Of a stretch of DNA of 64,000 nt, positions 26,782 to 36,214 are shown piece after piece. This DNA comes from an uncultured Photobacterium sp. Lineage in GTDB: Bacteria > Pseudomonadota > Gammaproteobacteria > Enterobacterales > Vibrionaceae. The position numbers and the translations under genes were made by a program. The stretch lies in assembly GCF_947502415.1 (NCBI RefSeq), contig NZ_CANMZV010000005.1, positions 1 through 64,000 of the forward strand. Direction: 5' to 3'. Below the pieces are notes generated by a model. It did no database searches. It saw only the letters and a program-made list of their open reading frames with translations, and was not told the origin of the DNA. The number at the start of each line of letters is the position of its first letter. The first letter of the stretch is position 1.

Positions 26782-28870
26782 TTTTATTTACCGCTTTTTC
26801 GGCTTTTTTACGGAGCTGTTTTTCCGTGTTTTTCAGGTAATCATAGGTCGCAATTTGTGAACGTATCTTACGACGGTTTCCCCGAGGCACGTATTGGTTG
26901 CTCATATCTTTATCGATGACCCGGGCTTTGACCGTATCGGTAAGCTGAATATTGAGGATATCGATAATTTTCTTTTTCAGTACCGGATCCCTGATTGGAC
27001 AGCCGACTTCAATACGGTTGTCGATGTTACGGGTCATCCAGTCGGCAGATGAGATCATAACTTCAGGATCCCCGTTATTCTCAAATACCACGACTCGCGG
27101 GTGTTCAAGAAAGCGGTCGACGATACTGATCGCAGTGATATTATCGCTGATCCCTTTGATCCTTGGGATCAGTGAGCACATGCCGCGAATGATCAGTTTG
27201 ATCTCGACACCGGCACAGCTGGCCTGATAAAGCATGTTAATCAACCCTTTATCAACCAGATTATTTACCTTAAGTGTAATACCCGCTGGTAGGTTTTGCT
27301 TGGCATGGGCAATTTCCCGGTCAATCAGATCGTACAGGCGTGAGCGTGAGTTACGCGGAGATACGACTAAGTGATTGAATTTAATCGGGCGATAAGGATT
27401 CTCGATATAGCCGAAAACCTGGCGTACTTCGTTGGTGATATCTTCGTCACAGGTGAAAAATGCAAAGTCGGTATAGATCCTTGCGGTTTTTTCGTGGAAG
27501 TTCCCTGTTCCCAGGTGGGCATAGCGCACGAAGCGGTCGCCTTCCCTGCGGGTAATGAGGCACAATTTTGAGTGGATTTTAAGGCCTGGTACGCCGAATA
27601 GTACATGGACACCGGCTTCGGTCAGGCGGCGAGCCCAGATAATGTTGGCTTCTTCATCGAATCGAGCCTGCAGCTCTACCACGACGGTAACTCGTTTGCC
27701 ATTGTTGGCCGCATCGATCATCGATTCGATGATCCGCGAGTCTTTGGCGACCCGGTAGATATTGATTTTGATGCTGCGAACCTTGGGATCATAGGCAGCC
27801 TGGCGCACTAGTTCAGACATATGATTGAAGGTATGGTACGGGTAGTACAGCAAAATATCCTGGGCTTTGATAGCGTCAAAGGCATTACTGGCGCAGCTGA
27901 AGTGATAGCTTTCTATTGGCGGTAGCGGGCTATTTTCCAAATACTTGCGGCCTACATTAGGGAAGCCGATAAAATCTTTGAAGTTATGGTAACGTCCGCC
28001 GGGAATAATACTGTCGTAGCTCGAGACTTTCAGAAGCCGGCAGAGCACTTTGATCATATCGTTTGGCATATCCCGCTGGTAGACAAAGCGGACAGGCATG
28101 GCCGTCAGGCGCTGCTTGAGGCCTTCGGACATTTGTTCGAGCAGGCTGTGTTCGACTTCCAGGCCGAGATCATATTCGGCATCCCGGGTCATCTTCATTG
28201 AATAGGCTGCCAGGCTGTCGTATTCGAAAAAGCCGCTGAAAATATCATCAAGGCAGAAACGGATAATATTATCAAGCAAGATCAGTGTTTTGCGCCTTTT
28301 TCCTTTTGCTTCAGGTAATTGGATGAAACGGGGGAGCTGATCGGTGGGGATTTCGATTAGCGCGTAATTCTTTTTCTGTTCTTTTTGCATCTCGACCGTC
28401 AGGTAAGAGTATTCGTCTTTAAGGAAGTCCAGAAGGTCGATGTTTTTGGCAAGCAGAATTGGGGTGATGTGGGGGAGGATGGTAGTACGAAAGTATTTCC
28501 TCAGCCATATTTTCTGATAGTCATCGAGCTGCTGTTCATTGACAAGGAAAATATGGCGTCGAGCCATTTCCAGTAAGATTTCGTTGTACAGGCTATCGAA
28601 ATCCTGGTTGAGCTTCAGTACCCGGCTCTGGATTTTACTTAGTAGCTGTTTGGCACTGTCATCTCCGCCTTGTTCCTGGCTAATCATAATTTGGCGTTTT
28701 ACGTCAGCAAAGCGAACTTGGTAAAACTCGTCAGTATTGTTGGAGAAGATCCCGAGAAAGCGAACGCGTTCAATCAGCGGAACGGATTTGTCCGCGGCTT
28801 CTTGTAAAACGCGTTCGTTGAAAGATAGCCAACTTAGTTCTTTTTCTATATATAGAGTTTCCTTACTCAT
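26774..28870 (-). CDS. ppk: polyphosphate kinase PPK1
   Basis: A 698-residue membrane-associated kinase that makes polyphosphate from ATP. The N-terminal [15 protein letters not shown], the phosphohistidine region [11 protein letters not shown] and [20 protein letters not shown], and the C-terminal NRIEVGCPI block are typical. Length matches E. coli PPK (688). It follows the ACT-domain gene by 41 bp and precedes ppx with an eight-base overlap, so the three are probably one minus-strand operon. Confidence 0.97.
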   Translation of the reverse strand: MSKETLYIEKELSWLSFNERVLQEAADKSVPLIERVRFLGIFSNNTDEFYQVRFADVKRQIMISQEQGGDDSAKQLLSKIQSRVLKLNQDFDSLYNEILLEMARRHIFLVNEQQLDDYQKIWLRKYFRTTILPHITPILLAKNIDLLDFLKDEYSYLTVEMQKEQKKNYALIEIPTDQLPRFIQLPEAKGKRRKTLILLDNIIRFCLDDIFSGFFEYDSLAAYSMKMTRDAEYDLGLEVEHSLLEQMSEGLKQRLTAMPVRFVYQRDMPNDMIKVLCRLLKVSSYDSIIPGGRYHNFKDFIGFPNVGRKYLENSPLPPIESYHFSCASNAFDAIKAQDILLYYPYHTFNHMSELVRQAAYDPKVRSIKINIYRVAKDSRIIESMIDAANNGKRVTVVVELQARFDEEANIIWARRLTEAGVHVLFGVPGLKIHSKLCLITRREGDRFVRYAHLGTGNFHEKTARIYTDFAFFTCDEDITNEVRQVFGYIENPYRPIKFNHLVVSPRNSRSRLYDLIDREIAHAKQNLPAGITLKVNNLVDKGLINMLYQASCAGVEIKLIIRGMCSLIPRIKGISDNITAISIVDRFLEHPRVVVFENNGDPEVMISSADWMTRNIDNRIEVGCPIRDPVLKKKIIDILNIQLTDTVKARVIDKDMSNQYVPRGNRRKIRSQIATYDYLKNTEKQLRKKAEKAVNKND

Positions 28871-28911
28871 TGTGAACCTACTAATAAGCTATGGGCTAAA
28901 GTGTAATGTTC

Positions 28912-29415
28912 TTAGTTATCATCGATATCAACTGTCAAATCATCTGCGAGTTTTTCGAGGGAATCCTGAACCACTTCGAGCTCGATATCGTCCGGTAGTT
29001 CGAGCTGGAAGCGTGCGGTGAAAATTGGGTAACCCCAGTTAGGTGCGCTTTGGGTATCTGTTTTGATTCTGTTTATATTGATCCCAAGTTGATTGAGTTT
29101 GGTCGTTACGTCTTTGACGATGCCCGGACGGTCATTGCCCGTGATAGTAAGGTTGTGGAGGGCGATAGCGGGAGCATCTGCAGTGTCTTCTTCGACAATA
29201 TGGATTTGCAGCTCATCTATTTGCGAGAGGGCGTTGCTTAGTATCGGGATATATTGGGAGGCGACTTCAATTTGTAATATGCCTGCAAATTGTCCGGCTA
29301 GTTTGTTCAGGCTACTCGATAGCCAGTTACCGTTATTCTGGTAAACGATGTCGGAGAGCATTTCAACCAGGCCTGGACGATCTTTACCGATAACAGTAAT
29401 GATCAGATGCTTCAT
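28912..29415 (-). CDS. ACT-domain protein, GcvR-like
   Basis: A 167-residue cytosolic protein with two ACT domains in tandem (MKHLIITVIGKDRPGLVEML at residues 1-20 and LTITGNDRPGIVKDV near residues 90-105). The family includes GcvR, which restrains the glycine cleavage regulator GcvA in enteric bacteria. The same family also contains uncharacterised proteins, so the link to glycine is not certain here. It is the first gene of a run leading into ppk and ppx, which makes a role in amino-acid or nutrient signalling plausible. Confidence 0.85.
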   Translation of the reverse strand: MKHLIITVIGKDRPGLVEMLSDIVYQNNGNWLSSSLNKLAGQFAGILQIEVASQYIPILSNALSQIDELQIHIVEEDTADAPAIALHNLTITGNDRPGIVKDVTTKLNQLGININRIKTDTQSAPNWGYPIFTARFQLELPDDIELEVVQDSLEKLADDLTVDIDDN

Positions 29416-29565
29416 GACGACTTCCTTTTTCTTGGTATGCTAATTCATTATGTGTACCTGTATATTATCTGTCCAGACACTGCGTTCGCACTATTCCGGA
29501 AATGTCTATAAGATCATAAATTATTCATATTAATGACGTTTTGCTGTAAGCCCATACTGCTTTGA

Positions 29566-29643
29566 TATATGACAGCCAAGAACAGTATGTAGCACCCAAG
29601 AACAGAAAGCAGTAATAGCCCCACAAGCTTTGGCTGTCATATA
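29566..29643. other. nested inverted and direct repeats before pstC
   Basis: A perfect 14-bp inverted repeat has arms at 29566-29579 (tatatgacagccaa) and 29630-29643 (ttggctgtcatata). The right arm contains the first half of the pst Pho box. Overlapping pairs catactg/cagtatg (29553-29559, 29583-29589) and tactgcttt/aaagcagta (29555-29563, 29606-29614) compete for the same bases. CCAAGAACAG is repeated at 29576 and 29596, 20 bp apart. Confidence 0.8.
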
Positions 29644-29655
29644 ATTGTCATTAAA
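29634..29655 (+). promoter_or_regulatory. Pho box upstream of pstC
   Basis: CTGTCAT (29634-29640) and TTGTCAT (29645-29651) are spaced by ATAA and followed by TAAA, an almost perfect PhoB site. It ends 42 bp before the pstC start and should make the pst operon phosphate-regulated. The inverted left arm at 29569-29575 supplies a half-site facing the ACT-ppk-ppx operon. Confidence 0.88.
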
Positions 29656-29697
29656 AAGAAATATTATTCGTAAACCTATAAAACTTTTGAGGTAATA

Positions 29698-31926
29698 ATG
29701 GCAGACGCCAGTGCATTTTTGAGGGGGGATAGCCCTGGGCGCCGGGTAAAAGATACGCTTGCGCGCTATGGGGTAACAGCTGGCGGTATTTTCGTTCTTA
29801 TTACCTTGGTACTTATCTTCTTTTATCTGCTGTTCGTCATTTTGCCCATTTTTGAAACGGTAAAGGTCAAACCCCAGCAAGCCTTTTCTGTAACCTTTTC
29901 CGATCAGCCTGCGGCTATCCGTATTAATGAGCAGAATAATATTGCCTACCGCATGTCGCAGCAGGGCCGTCTGAGCTTCGTTGACTTGAATCCCCCTAAA
30001 GCCGGCGAGCTCTTAAGCCAGTATTCGGTGATGGCAAGCCCTGCGAGTTTTTCCCGGACTTTGCCAAAAGAAGAAGTGTATGCCTACGGAGGACAATCCG
30101 GACAGGTTGTCGTGTTTAAACCTGCTTTCCGGACTGATTTTTCCAATGGTGAGAAACAGACAACACCGGAGCTGGTTTATCCGCTGGATCAGCGTGTGTT
30201 TCAGCTAGACCCTGATTTACAACCGATTATTCAGTTAGCCGTTTCGGTTCGTGATGAGCATGCTGTTGTGGCAGGGGTAACGGCTGACCATCGTGTTAGG
30301 GGAATGACATTTCGCCATCAGGAAAACCTGCTGGGGAAGGAGACTGCTTGGCAGGTTCACTCATTTGAGGTGGATGAGCTGCCTGAGTTTATTAGTACAC
30401 TGGCGGTGACTCCGGATGGCAGGACCTTGTATGCCCTTTCCGGAGATAACCTCTATGTGGTTGGTTTGGAAGGTGAGCGAGCAGCGGTTCGTGAAGTTGT
30501 CGATGTTAGTACCGCAGAGGGAAAACCGTTGCAGCTGACATTGCTATCGGGGGCTAACTCGCTGTTGATAACGACTAGTGATAATGGTGTGTCGCAGTGG
30601 TTTGAAGTGCTGCGTGATGGCAAGCGAACGCTGATTAATGCCCGTGATTTTTCTCTTGGTGAGAGCCCGCTTGTTCGCTTGGTTCCTGAGTATGCCCGTA
30701 AAGGTTTTTTTGCTATCCAGCAAGATGGCAGATTGTCGGCTTATTACACTTCTGTTAAAGGAGATATCTATAGCGAGCAATTATTTGAGACGCTGCCAGA
30801 TCTTGTTGCGATATCTCCTCGTGCGGATCGTTTGGTAACGGTAAACGGGGCGCAATGGCAAATCTATCAGGTTACTAACCGCCATCCGGAAATTGGTTTT
30901 GCTTCACTTTGGCAAAAGATTTGGTATGAAGGCTACCCTGAGCCGGATTATGTTTGGCAGTCGACTTCGGCCAGTGATGAGTTTGAACCTAAGTTGAGTC
31001 TTGTGCCCATCGTTTTCGGTACGCTCAAGGCAGCGTTGTATGCGATGTTTTTTGCAATACCCATGGCATTGGCCGGAGCGGTGTATACGGCTTATTTCAT
31101 GTCATCGAAAATGCGGCGGGTGATTAAGCCGACAGTGGAGATCATGGAAGCATTGCCGACAGTGATTTTGGGCTTTCTGGCCGGAATCTGGCTGGCACCG
31201 ATTGTTGAGGAAAACCTGACCGGAATCACTTTGCTGGTAGTGGTGTTTCCACTGGTTATGCTGTTGGTCGGGTTTGGTTGGTCGGTGTTACCTGGGCGGT
31301 GGCACCATCGCATGCCGCCGGGTGGATTACACATTATTTTGTTGATCCCGGTTATTGTATGTCTATTTTATGTCTGTTTTGAGGCTGGGCCGCAATTCGA
31401 GCAGTGGTTTTTTTCCGGTGATTTGCGAATGTACCTCGTTAGTGAATGGGGAATTGGCTACGATCAGCGCAACGCTCTGGTAGTGGGGATCGCGATGGGC
31501 TTTGCTGTGATCCCGACGATTTTCACGATAGCTGAAGATGCCATCTTCTCAGTTCCTGGTCATTTGACTAGCGGTTCACTGGCGCTTGGAGCTACTCACT
31601 GGCAGACATTGACTCGCGTGGTATTGCTCACAGCAAGTCCCGGCATTTTTTCTGCAATTATGATGGGATTGGGGCGTGCAGTGGGCGAGACGATGATAGT
31701 TCTGATGGCAACCGGCAACACTCCGATTATGGACTGGAATATACTGGAAGGGTTACGGACTTTGTCAGCGACGATCGCTATCGAGATGCCCGAGACCGAA
31801 GTGGGAAGCTCGCATTATCGGATTTTGTTCCTTGCCGCTTTTGTTTTATTCGTTTTTACTTTTGTATTCAATACAATCGCTGAGCTTGTCCGCCAGCGTT
31901 TGAGAGAGAAATATAGCTCGCTATAA
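29698..31926 (+). CDS. pstC: phosphate ABC transporter permease PstC, extended form
   Basis: A 742-residue inner-membrane permease, more than twice the size of E. coli PstC (319). One transmembrane helix lies near residues 27-51. It is followed by about 380 residues predicted to lie in the periplasm, rich in beta-like segments (SPRADRLVTVNGAQW, VTPDGRTLYALSGDNLYVV) that recall propeller repeats. The permease core begins near residue 436 and has the ABC permease EAA-type loop (GALALGATHWQTLTRVVLLTASPG). It is preceded by a Pho box and tgagg ribosome site. The extra domain may sense or bind a ligand; this is inference. Confidence 0.92.
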   Translation: MADASAFLRGDSPGRRVKDTLARYGVTAGGIFVLITLVLIFFYLLFVILPIFETVKVKPQQAFSVTFSDQPAAIRINEQNNIAYRMSQQGRLSFVDLNPPKAGELLSQYSVMASPASFSRTLPKEEVYAYGGQSGQVVVFKPAFRTDFSNGEKQTTPELVYPLDQRVFQLDPDLQPIIQLAVSVRDEHAVVAGVTADHRVRGMTFRHQENLLGKETAWQVHSFEVDELPEFISTLAVTPDGRTLYALSGDNLYVVGLEGERAAVREVVDVSTAEGKPLQLTLLSGANSLLITTSDNGVSQWFEVLRDGKRTLINARDFSLGESPLVRLVPEYARKGFFAIQQDGRLSAYYTSVKGDIYSEQLFETLPDLVAISPRADRLVTVNGAQWQIYQVTNRHPEIGFASLWQKIWYEGYPEPDYVWQSTSASDEFEPKLSLVPIVFGTLKAALYAMFFAIPMALAGAVYTAYFMSSKMRRVIKPTVEIMEALPTVILGFLAGIWLAPIVEENLTGITLLVVVFPLVMLLVGFGWSVLPGRWHHRMPPGGLHIILLIPVIVCLFYVCFEAGPQFEQWFFSGDLRMYLVSEWGIGYDQRNALVVGIAMGFAVIPTIFTIAEDAIFSVPGHLTSGSLALGATHWQTLTRVVLLTASPGIFSAIMMGLGRAVGETMIVLMATGNTPIMDWNILEGLRTLSATIAIEMPETEVGSSHYRILFLAAFVLFVFTFVFNTIAELVRQRLREKYSSL

Positions 31927-31957
31927 GGCTGTGAATTATCAATATGAATTTTATTAA

Positions 31958-33574
31958 GTGATGGGAAATTGGTTTAAGTCCGGTGCTCTTTGGATATGGA
32001 TGACAGCTGGAGCGGTGAGCCTGAGCCTGGCGGCAGTGTTAGGCTTGCTACTGTTGATTGGCTGGAAGGGGTTGAGTTACTTCTGGCCGGCACCTGTGTA
32101 CCAGTTTGAGCTTGATATCAACGGTAATAAGCAGACAGTTATTGGCGAGCTTTATGAGCAAAAATCGATTCCGATTCGACAGTTGGCTGAAGCGGGCATC
32201 GATATCTCTGATATCAAAGGGGAGCGGGTTCTTCGTTACCTTATTAAAACGGGAAACCGTGAGCGGGTGGAGCTGGACTTTATCACTGTGCTTGACCCCC
32301 AGATTGAAAGCCGCTCTTTGGCTCATGATATTGCGGTGATTGATCGGGTGAAGAACGGGAAGTTTTACGGTTACCCGATTAGCTATATTGATGATGGAGC
32401 CAGCAAAGGACTGACAGAGCTTTCCCATGGGCTTTTGGCGGCTGCCCAGGTTCGTGATGAGATCAGGCAACTGCAGCAGAAAGATATCGCAGCAATTAAC
32501 CTTCAGCTTGAACAACTTCGGCGTCAAGAGCGTAAATTCGGTAAACAGTCGGAACTGGAGCAGAAGCGCCGTCAGTTAGAGCAGACATATAGCGTGTTGG
32601 AACAACGCCTGTTCGATCTGAGACTGGTGCTGGAAAAAGATGCGTTACTGGTTCGCGATATGGCTGGGACGACTGTCAGATTGCCGCTTGAGCAGATTTT
32701 AGATATCTGGTACCCGAACAATATGGGCTTTGCCGATAAATTGGTTCATTGGGGGCGGCAATTAGGAAAATTTGTTATCGAGGACCCTCGGGAAGCCAAT
32801 ACTGAAGGCGGCGTTTTCCCTGCTATTTTCGGCACAGTTTTTATGGTGCTGTTGATGAGTGTGATGGTTACTCCGTTGGGGGTTATGGCTGCTGTTTACC
32901 TTCATGAATATGCCGGGAAGAATACGTTTACTAAGTTGATCCGGGTGGCGGTAATCAACTTGGCGGGTGTGCCATCGATTGTTTACGGCGTTTTTGGCCT
33001 TGGCTTTTTTGTTTATATGGTGGGGGGAAGCGTTGATGAGATCTTTTTCTCCGACCAGCTTCCTGCCCCTACCTTTGGTACCCCGGGGATTTTATGGTCG
33101 GCACTGACACTGGCGATTCTGACACTTCCGGTGGTGATTGTTTCGACCGAGGAGGGGCTTGCCCGGATCCCGAATTCGATTCGCCACGGCTCGCTGGCGC
33201 TAGGAGCTACGCAGGCTGAGACGCTTTGGCGGATTGTGTTGCCGATGGCCAGCCCGGCAATTATGACCGGTTTAATTTTGGCGGTGGCCCGGGCAGCTGG
33301 AGAAGTGGCACCGCTGATGTTAGTAGGGGTGGTAAAAATGGCACCGACCTTACCAGTAGATAGTCATTTCCCTTATTTGCATTTGGATCGTAAGTTCATG
33401 CACCTTGGCTATCATATTTATGATGTCGGCTTTCAGAGCCCGAATGTTGAGGCAGCAAGGCCCTTGGTTTATGCCATTTCGTTTTTGCTGGTCACGGTGA
33501 TTGTGGGGTTGAACCTGACCGCAATCGGTATTCGAAACCATCTGCGCGAAAAATACCGCTCTTTGGAACACTAG
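31958..33574 (+). CDS. pstA: phosphate ABC transporter permease PstA, extended form
   Basis: A 538-residue permease, longer than E. coli PstA (296). After a first helix (residues 10-32) come about 250 extra residues with a charged coiled coil (about residues 160-228, [19 protein letters not shown]). The core follows from about residue 284, with [24 protein letters not shown] as the EAA loop. A GTG at 31958 and an ATG at 31961 are both possible starts; the ribosome site is weak. It lies between pstC and pstB on a common transcript. Confidence 0.9.
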   Translation: MMGNWFKSGALWIWMTAGAVSLSLAAVLGLLLLIGWKGLSYFWPAPVYQFELDINGNKQTVIGELYEQKSIPIRQLAEAGIDISDIKGERVLRYLIKTGNRERVELDFITVLDPQIESRSLAHDIAVIDRVKNGKFYGYPISYIDDGASKGLTELSHGLLAAAQVRDEIRQLQQKDIAAINLQLEQLRRQERKFGKQSELEQKRRQLEQTYSVLEQRLFDLRLVLEKDALLVRDMAGTTVRLPLEQILDIWYPNNMGFADKLVHWGRQLGKFVIEDPREANTEGGVFPAIFGTVFMVLLMSVMVTPLGVMAAVYLHEYAGKNTFTKLIRVAVINLAGVPSIVYGVFGLGFFVYMVGGSVDEIFFSDQLPAPTFGTPGILWSALTLAILTLPVVIVSTEEGLARIPNSIRHGSLALGATQAETLWRIVLPMASPAIMTGLILAVARAAGEVAPLMLVGVVKMAPTLPVDSHFPYLHLDRKFMHLGYHIYDVGFQSPNVEAARPLVYAISFLLVTVIVGLNLTAIGIRNHLREKYRSLEH

Positions 33575-33582
33575 CGAGATTC

Positions 33583-34410
33583 ATGACTGATATGTTTTCA
33601 ATTAATTCGACAATGGGCTTATTGCAGCCGGAAGATTTGACCTCGTTACCCGAAGAAAAAACCGCGATGTCGATAGAGGGGCTGGATTTGCGTTATGGTA
33701 ATCACCAGGCCCTGTTTAATATCAATATGCGGATTGCCAAAGGCCAGGTGACATCGTTTATCGGTCCGTCGGGGTGTGGTAAATCGACACTGTTGCGATG
33801 CATCAACAGGATGAACGATTTGATCGAAGGATGCCAAGTTGAAGGCAAGATCATGCTGCATGAGCAGAATATCTATGACAGTAAGGTTGATGTGGCTTCC
33901 TTGCGTCGCCGGGTGGGTATGGTTTTCCAGCGTCCAAACCCGTTTCCGAAGTCTATTTATGAAAATGTAATTTATGGCTTGCGCTTGCAAGGGATAAAAG
34001 ATCTCCGGGTTTTGGATGATGCGGTAGAAAATTCGTTGCGAGGGGCGGCACTGTGGGATGAGGTGAAAGACCGCCTGCATGAAAATGCTTTTGGTTTGTC
34101 GGGAGGGCAGCAACAGCGCCTGGTGATTGCCCGTGCGATTGCAATTGAGCCCGAAGTACTGTTGCTCGATGAGCCGACATCGGCATTGGACCCGATATCA
34201 ACTCTGACTATTGAAGAGCTGATCAACGATTTAAAAACCAAATATACTGTTATTATCGTTACCCATAATATGCAGCAGGCAGCAAGGGTGTCGGATAACA
34301 CGGCATTTATGCATATGGGAGAGCTGGTGGAATATGCCAATACCAATGATATTTTCACCACTCCAAAAGAAAAGCGTACGGAAGATTACATTACTGGTCG
34401 ATACGGTTAA
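33583..34410 (+). CDS. pstB: phosphate ABC transporter ATPase PstB
   Basis: A 275-residue ATPase of the phosphate importer. Walker A is [11 protein letters not shown], the Q-loop is in [12 protein letters not shown], the signature is LSGGQQQRL, Walker B is [12 protein letters not shown] and the switch His is in VTHNMQQA. The C-terminus [10 protein letters not shown] is the PstB hallmark. It begins eight bases after pstA and ends 12 bases before phoU. Confidence 0.97.
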   Translation: MTDMFSINSTMGLLQPEDLTSLPEEKTAMSIEGLDLRYGNHQALFNINMRIAKGQVTSFIGPSGCGKSTLLRCINRMNDLIEGCQVEGKIMLHEQNIYDSKVDVASLRRRVGMVFQRPNPFPKSIYENVIYGLRLQGIKDLRVLDDAVENSLRGAALWDEVKDRLHENAFGLSGGQQQRLVIARAIAIEPEVLLLDEPTSALDPISTLTIEELINDLKTKYTVIIVTHNMQQAARVSDNTAFMHMGELVEYANTNDIFTTPKEKRTEDYITGRYG

Positions 34411-34422
34411 GGAACAGAGAGC

Positions 34423-35133
34423 ATGTTGGATAATTTAAGTCTGGGCCGCCATATTTCCGGCCAGTTTCATGCCGAACTTGAGAGTATTCGTACCCATGTT
34501 TTGGCAATGGGCGGATTGGTGGAGCAACAGCTGGCGGATTCGCTTAAAGCGATGCATAAGCAAGATGCAGAGCTCGCTAAACGAGTGATTAAAGATGATC
34601 ACAAGGTCAATGCAATGGAAGTGGCGATTGATGAGGCTTGCACCCGGATCATTGCCAAACGCCAGCCAACAGCGAGTGATTTGCGGTTGGTAATAGCGAT
34701 TATTAAAACCATTACTGACTTGGAGCGGATTGGTGATGTTGCTGAGAGTATCGCTAAGGTAGCGCTGGAGAATTTTACCAACAAGCAGTACAACCTGCTG
34801 GTATCTCTGGAGGCGTTGGGTCAGCATGCCGTCAGGATGCTGCATGAGGTTCTTGATGCCTTTGCCCGGATGGATGTAAAAGCAGCGATTGAGGTGTATC
34901 AGGAAGATGATCGTATTGATCGTGAATATGAAGCGATTATCCGTCAGTTGATGACTTATATGATGGAAGATCCACGTTCGATCCCTAATGTGCTGCAAGT
35001 GATGTGGTCAGCCCGATCTATCGAGCGGGTTGGTGATCGTTGTCAGAATATTTGCGAATACATTATCTATTTCGTGAAAGGCAAAGATATTCGCCACACC
35101 AGTCATGAAGAACTCGCGAAGTTTCTTAAGTAA
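34423..35133 (+). CDS. phoU: phosphate signalling protein PhoU
   Basis: A 236-residue all-helical protein with two PhoU repeats. It links Pst to PhoR and suppresses the regulon when phosphate is plentiful. Metal-binding motif residues of the family are seen in [12 protein letters not shown] and [12 protein letters not shown]. It is the last gene of pstCAB-phoU and is followed by a strong terminator. Confidence 0.97.
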   Translation: MLDNLSLGRHISGQFHAELESIRTHVLAMGGLVEQQLADSLKAMHKQDAELAKRVIKDDHKVNAMEVAIDEACTRIIAKRQPTASDLRLVIAIIKTITDLERIGDVAESIAKVALENFTNKQYNLLVSLEALGQHAVRMLHEVLDAFARMDVKAAIEVYQEDDRIDREYEAIIRQLMTYMMEDPRSIPNVLQVMWSARSIERVGDRCQNICEYIIYFVKGKDIRHTSHEELAKFLK

Positions 35134-35153
35134 TCTTTTATACCAATTATTTT

Positions 35154-35190
35154 AAAAATCCCGGCAGCAGTGAGTGCGCCGGGATTTTTT
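35154..35190. terminator. terminator between phoU and ppk2
   Basis: aaaaatcccggc and gccgggattttt form a perfect 12-bp stem with a 12-base loop. A/T ends on both sides make it able to work for the convergent genes. Confidence 0.92.
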
Positions 35191-35201
35191 ATTGCGGTAG
35201 C

Positions 35202-35996
35202 TTATTCTTCCTTGGCAAACAGATCCGGGACGAAGGTTTGGCTGTCTAATGGGGGGCGCATATAGCCACTTTTATTGATTTCAGGCAGCTCGAGATGCGG
35301 ATAGTGAATTTCTTCATAAGGAATATGGGACAGCAAATGGGCGATGCAGTTGATCCGGGCTTTTTTCTTTTCATCGGCATTTACGACCCACCATGGACAT
35401 TGTTTAGTATCGGTATAGGCAAACATTTTATCTTTAGCGGCCGAGTATTCTGCCCAGCGATCCCGGGATTCTAGATCCATCGGGCTGAATTTCCAGCGTT
35501 TGATCGGGGTGTGGATACGTTCAAGAAAGCGTTGCTCTTGCACTTCATCGGATACTGAGAACCAGTACTTTAAGATGATAATGCCGGAACGTTGCAACAT
35601 GCGCTCGAATTCAGGGCAAGAGCGGAGAAACTCATCGTATTCTTTATCAGTACAAAAACCCATGACTTTTTCCACTCCGGCCCGGTTATACCAACTACGG
35701 TCAAACAGCACCATTTCGCCGGCAGAAGGCAGGTGGGCGACATAACGCTGGAAGTACCATTGTGTCTTTTCTTTTTCGGTTGGTTTGGGTAAGGCGGCAA
35801 TTCGGCAGACTCGAGGATTCAGTTTTTCGATGATCCGTTTGATGACACCGCCCTTTCCTGCGGCGTCCCGCCCTTCAAAGATGACTAACACCTTCATTCC
35901 TGAAGATTTGATCCATTCCTGGAGTTTGACCAGTTCTACCTGCAACCGTTGCAGTTCATTTTCGTAGTCTTTCTTCTTAAGTTTTTTACTGCCCAT
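35202..35996 (-). CDS. ppk2: polyphosphate kinase 2 family protein
   Basis: A 264-residue P-loop kinase of the PPK2 family, which usually uses polyphosphate to phosphorylate nucleoside mono- or diphosphates. Walker A is FEGRDAAGKGGVI (near residue 40-52), the Walker B/lid part is LFDRSWYNRAGVEKVMGF, and RWKFSPMDLESRDRW is typical of the short single-domain class. It converges on phoU. With ppk and ppx it gives the region enzymes for both making and using polyphosphate. Whether it acts on ADP or GDP cannot be told from sequence here. Confidence 0.92.
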   Translation of the reverse strand: MGSKKLKKKDYENELQRLQVELVKLQEWIKSSGMKVLVIFEGRDAAGKGGVIKRIIEKLNPRVCRIAALPKPTEKEKTQWYFQRYVAHLPSAGEMVLFDRSWYNRAGVEKVMGFCTDKEYDEFLRSCPEFERMLQRSGIIILKYWFSVSDEVQEQRFLERIHTPIKRWKFSPMDLESRDRWAEYSAAKDKMFAYTDTKQCPWWVVNADEKKKARINCIAHLLSHIPYEEIHYPHLELPEINKSGYMRPPLDSQTFVPDLFAKEE

Positions 35997-36117
35997 ACTT
36001 CACTCCATTTCCTTGGCTGCTACGTACGTTCATAACCTTTTAATAATAATGCGTTATCGGAGGAATGACGAATAATCGGACATTATCTAATGCATCAGCA
36101 TGAATACTGTTAAGTTG

Positions 36118-36133
36118 ATAACCATATGGTTAT
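36118..36133. promoter_or_regulatory. 16-bp palindrome before the lipoprotein hydrolase gene
   Basis: ATAACCATATGGTTAT is a perfect palindrome 82 bp before the hydrolase start, in the region also serving the divergent ppk2. It has the form of an operator for a dimeric regulator, but I cannot name the protein. A similar aacc-catatgg-tt core occurs near 54960, with one extra base. Confidence 0.4.
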
Positions 36134-36214
36134 GGCTGCATTAATTATTGTTTCATATGGTGTTTTTATTGTTTGGTTTTGAGAGTAATTATCAAAAATA
36201 TTTAAGGACAAATA

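Noticed and set aside
36118..36133. Palindrome as a Pho box for ppk2
   Set aside because: It is symmetric, while Pho boxes are direct repeats of CTGTCAT-like units; no such repeat was found before ppk2.
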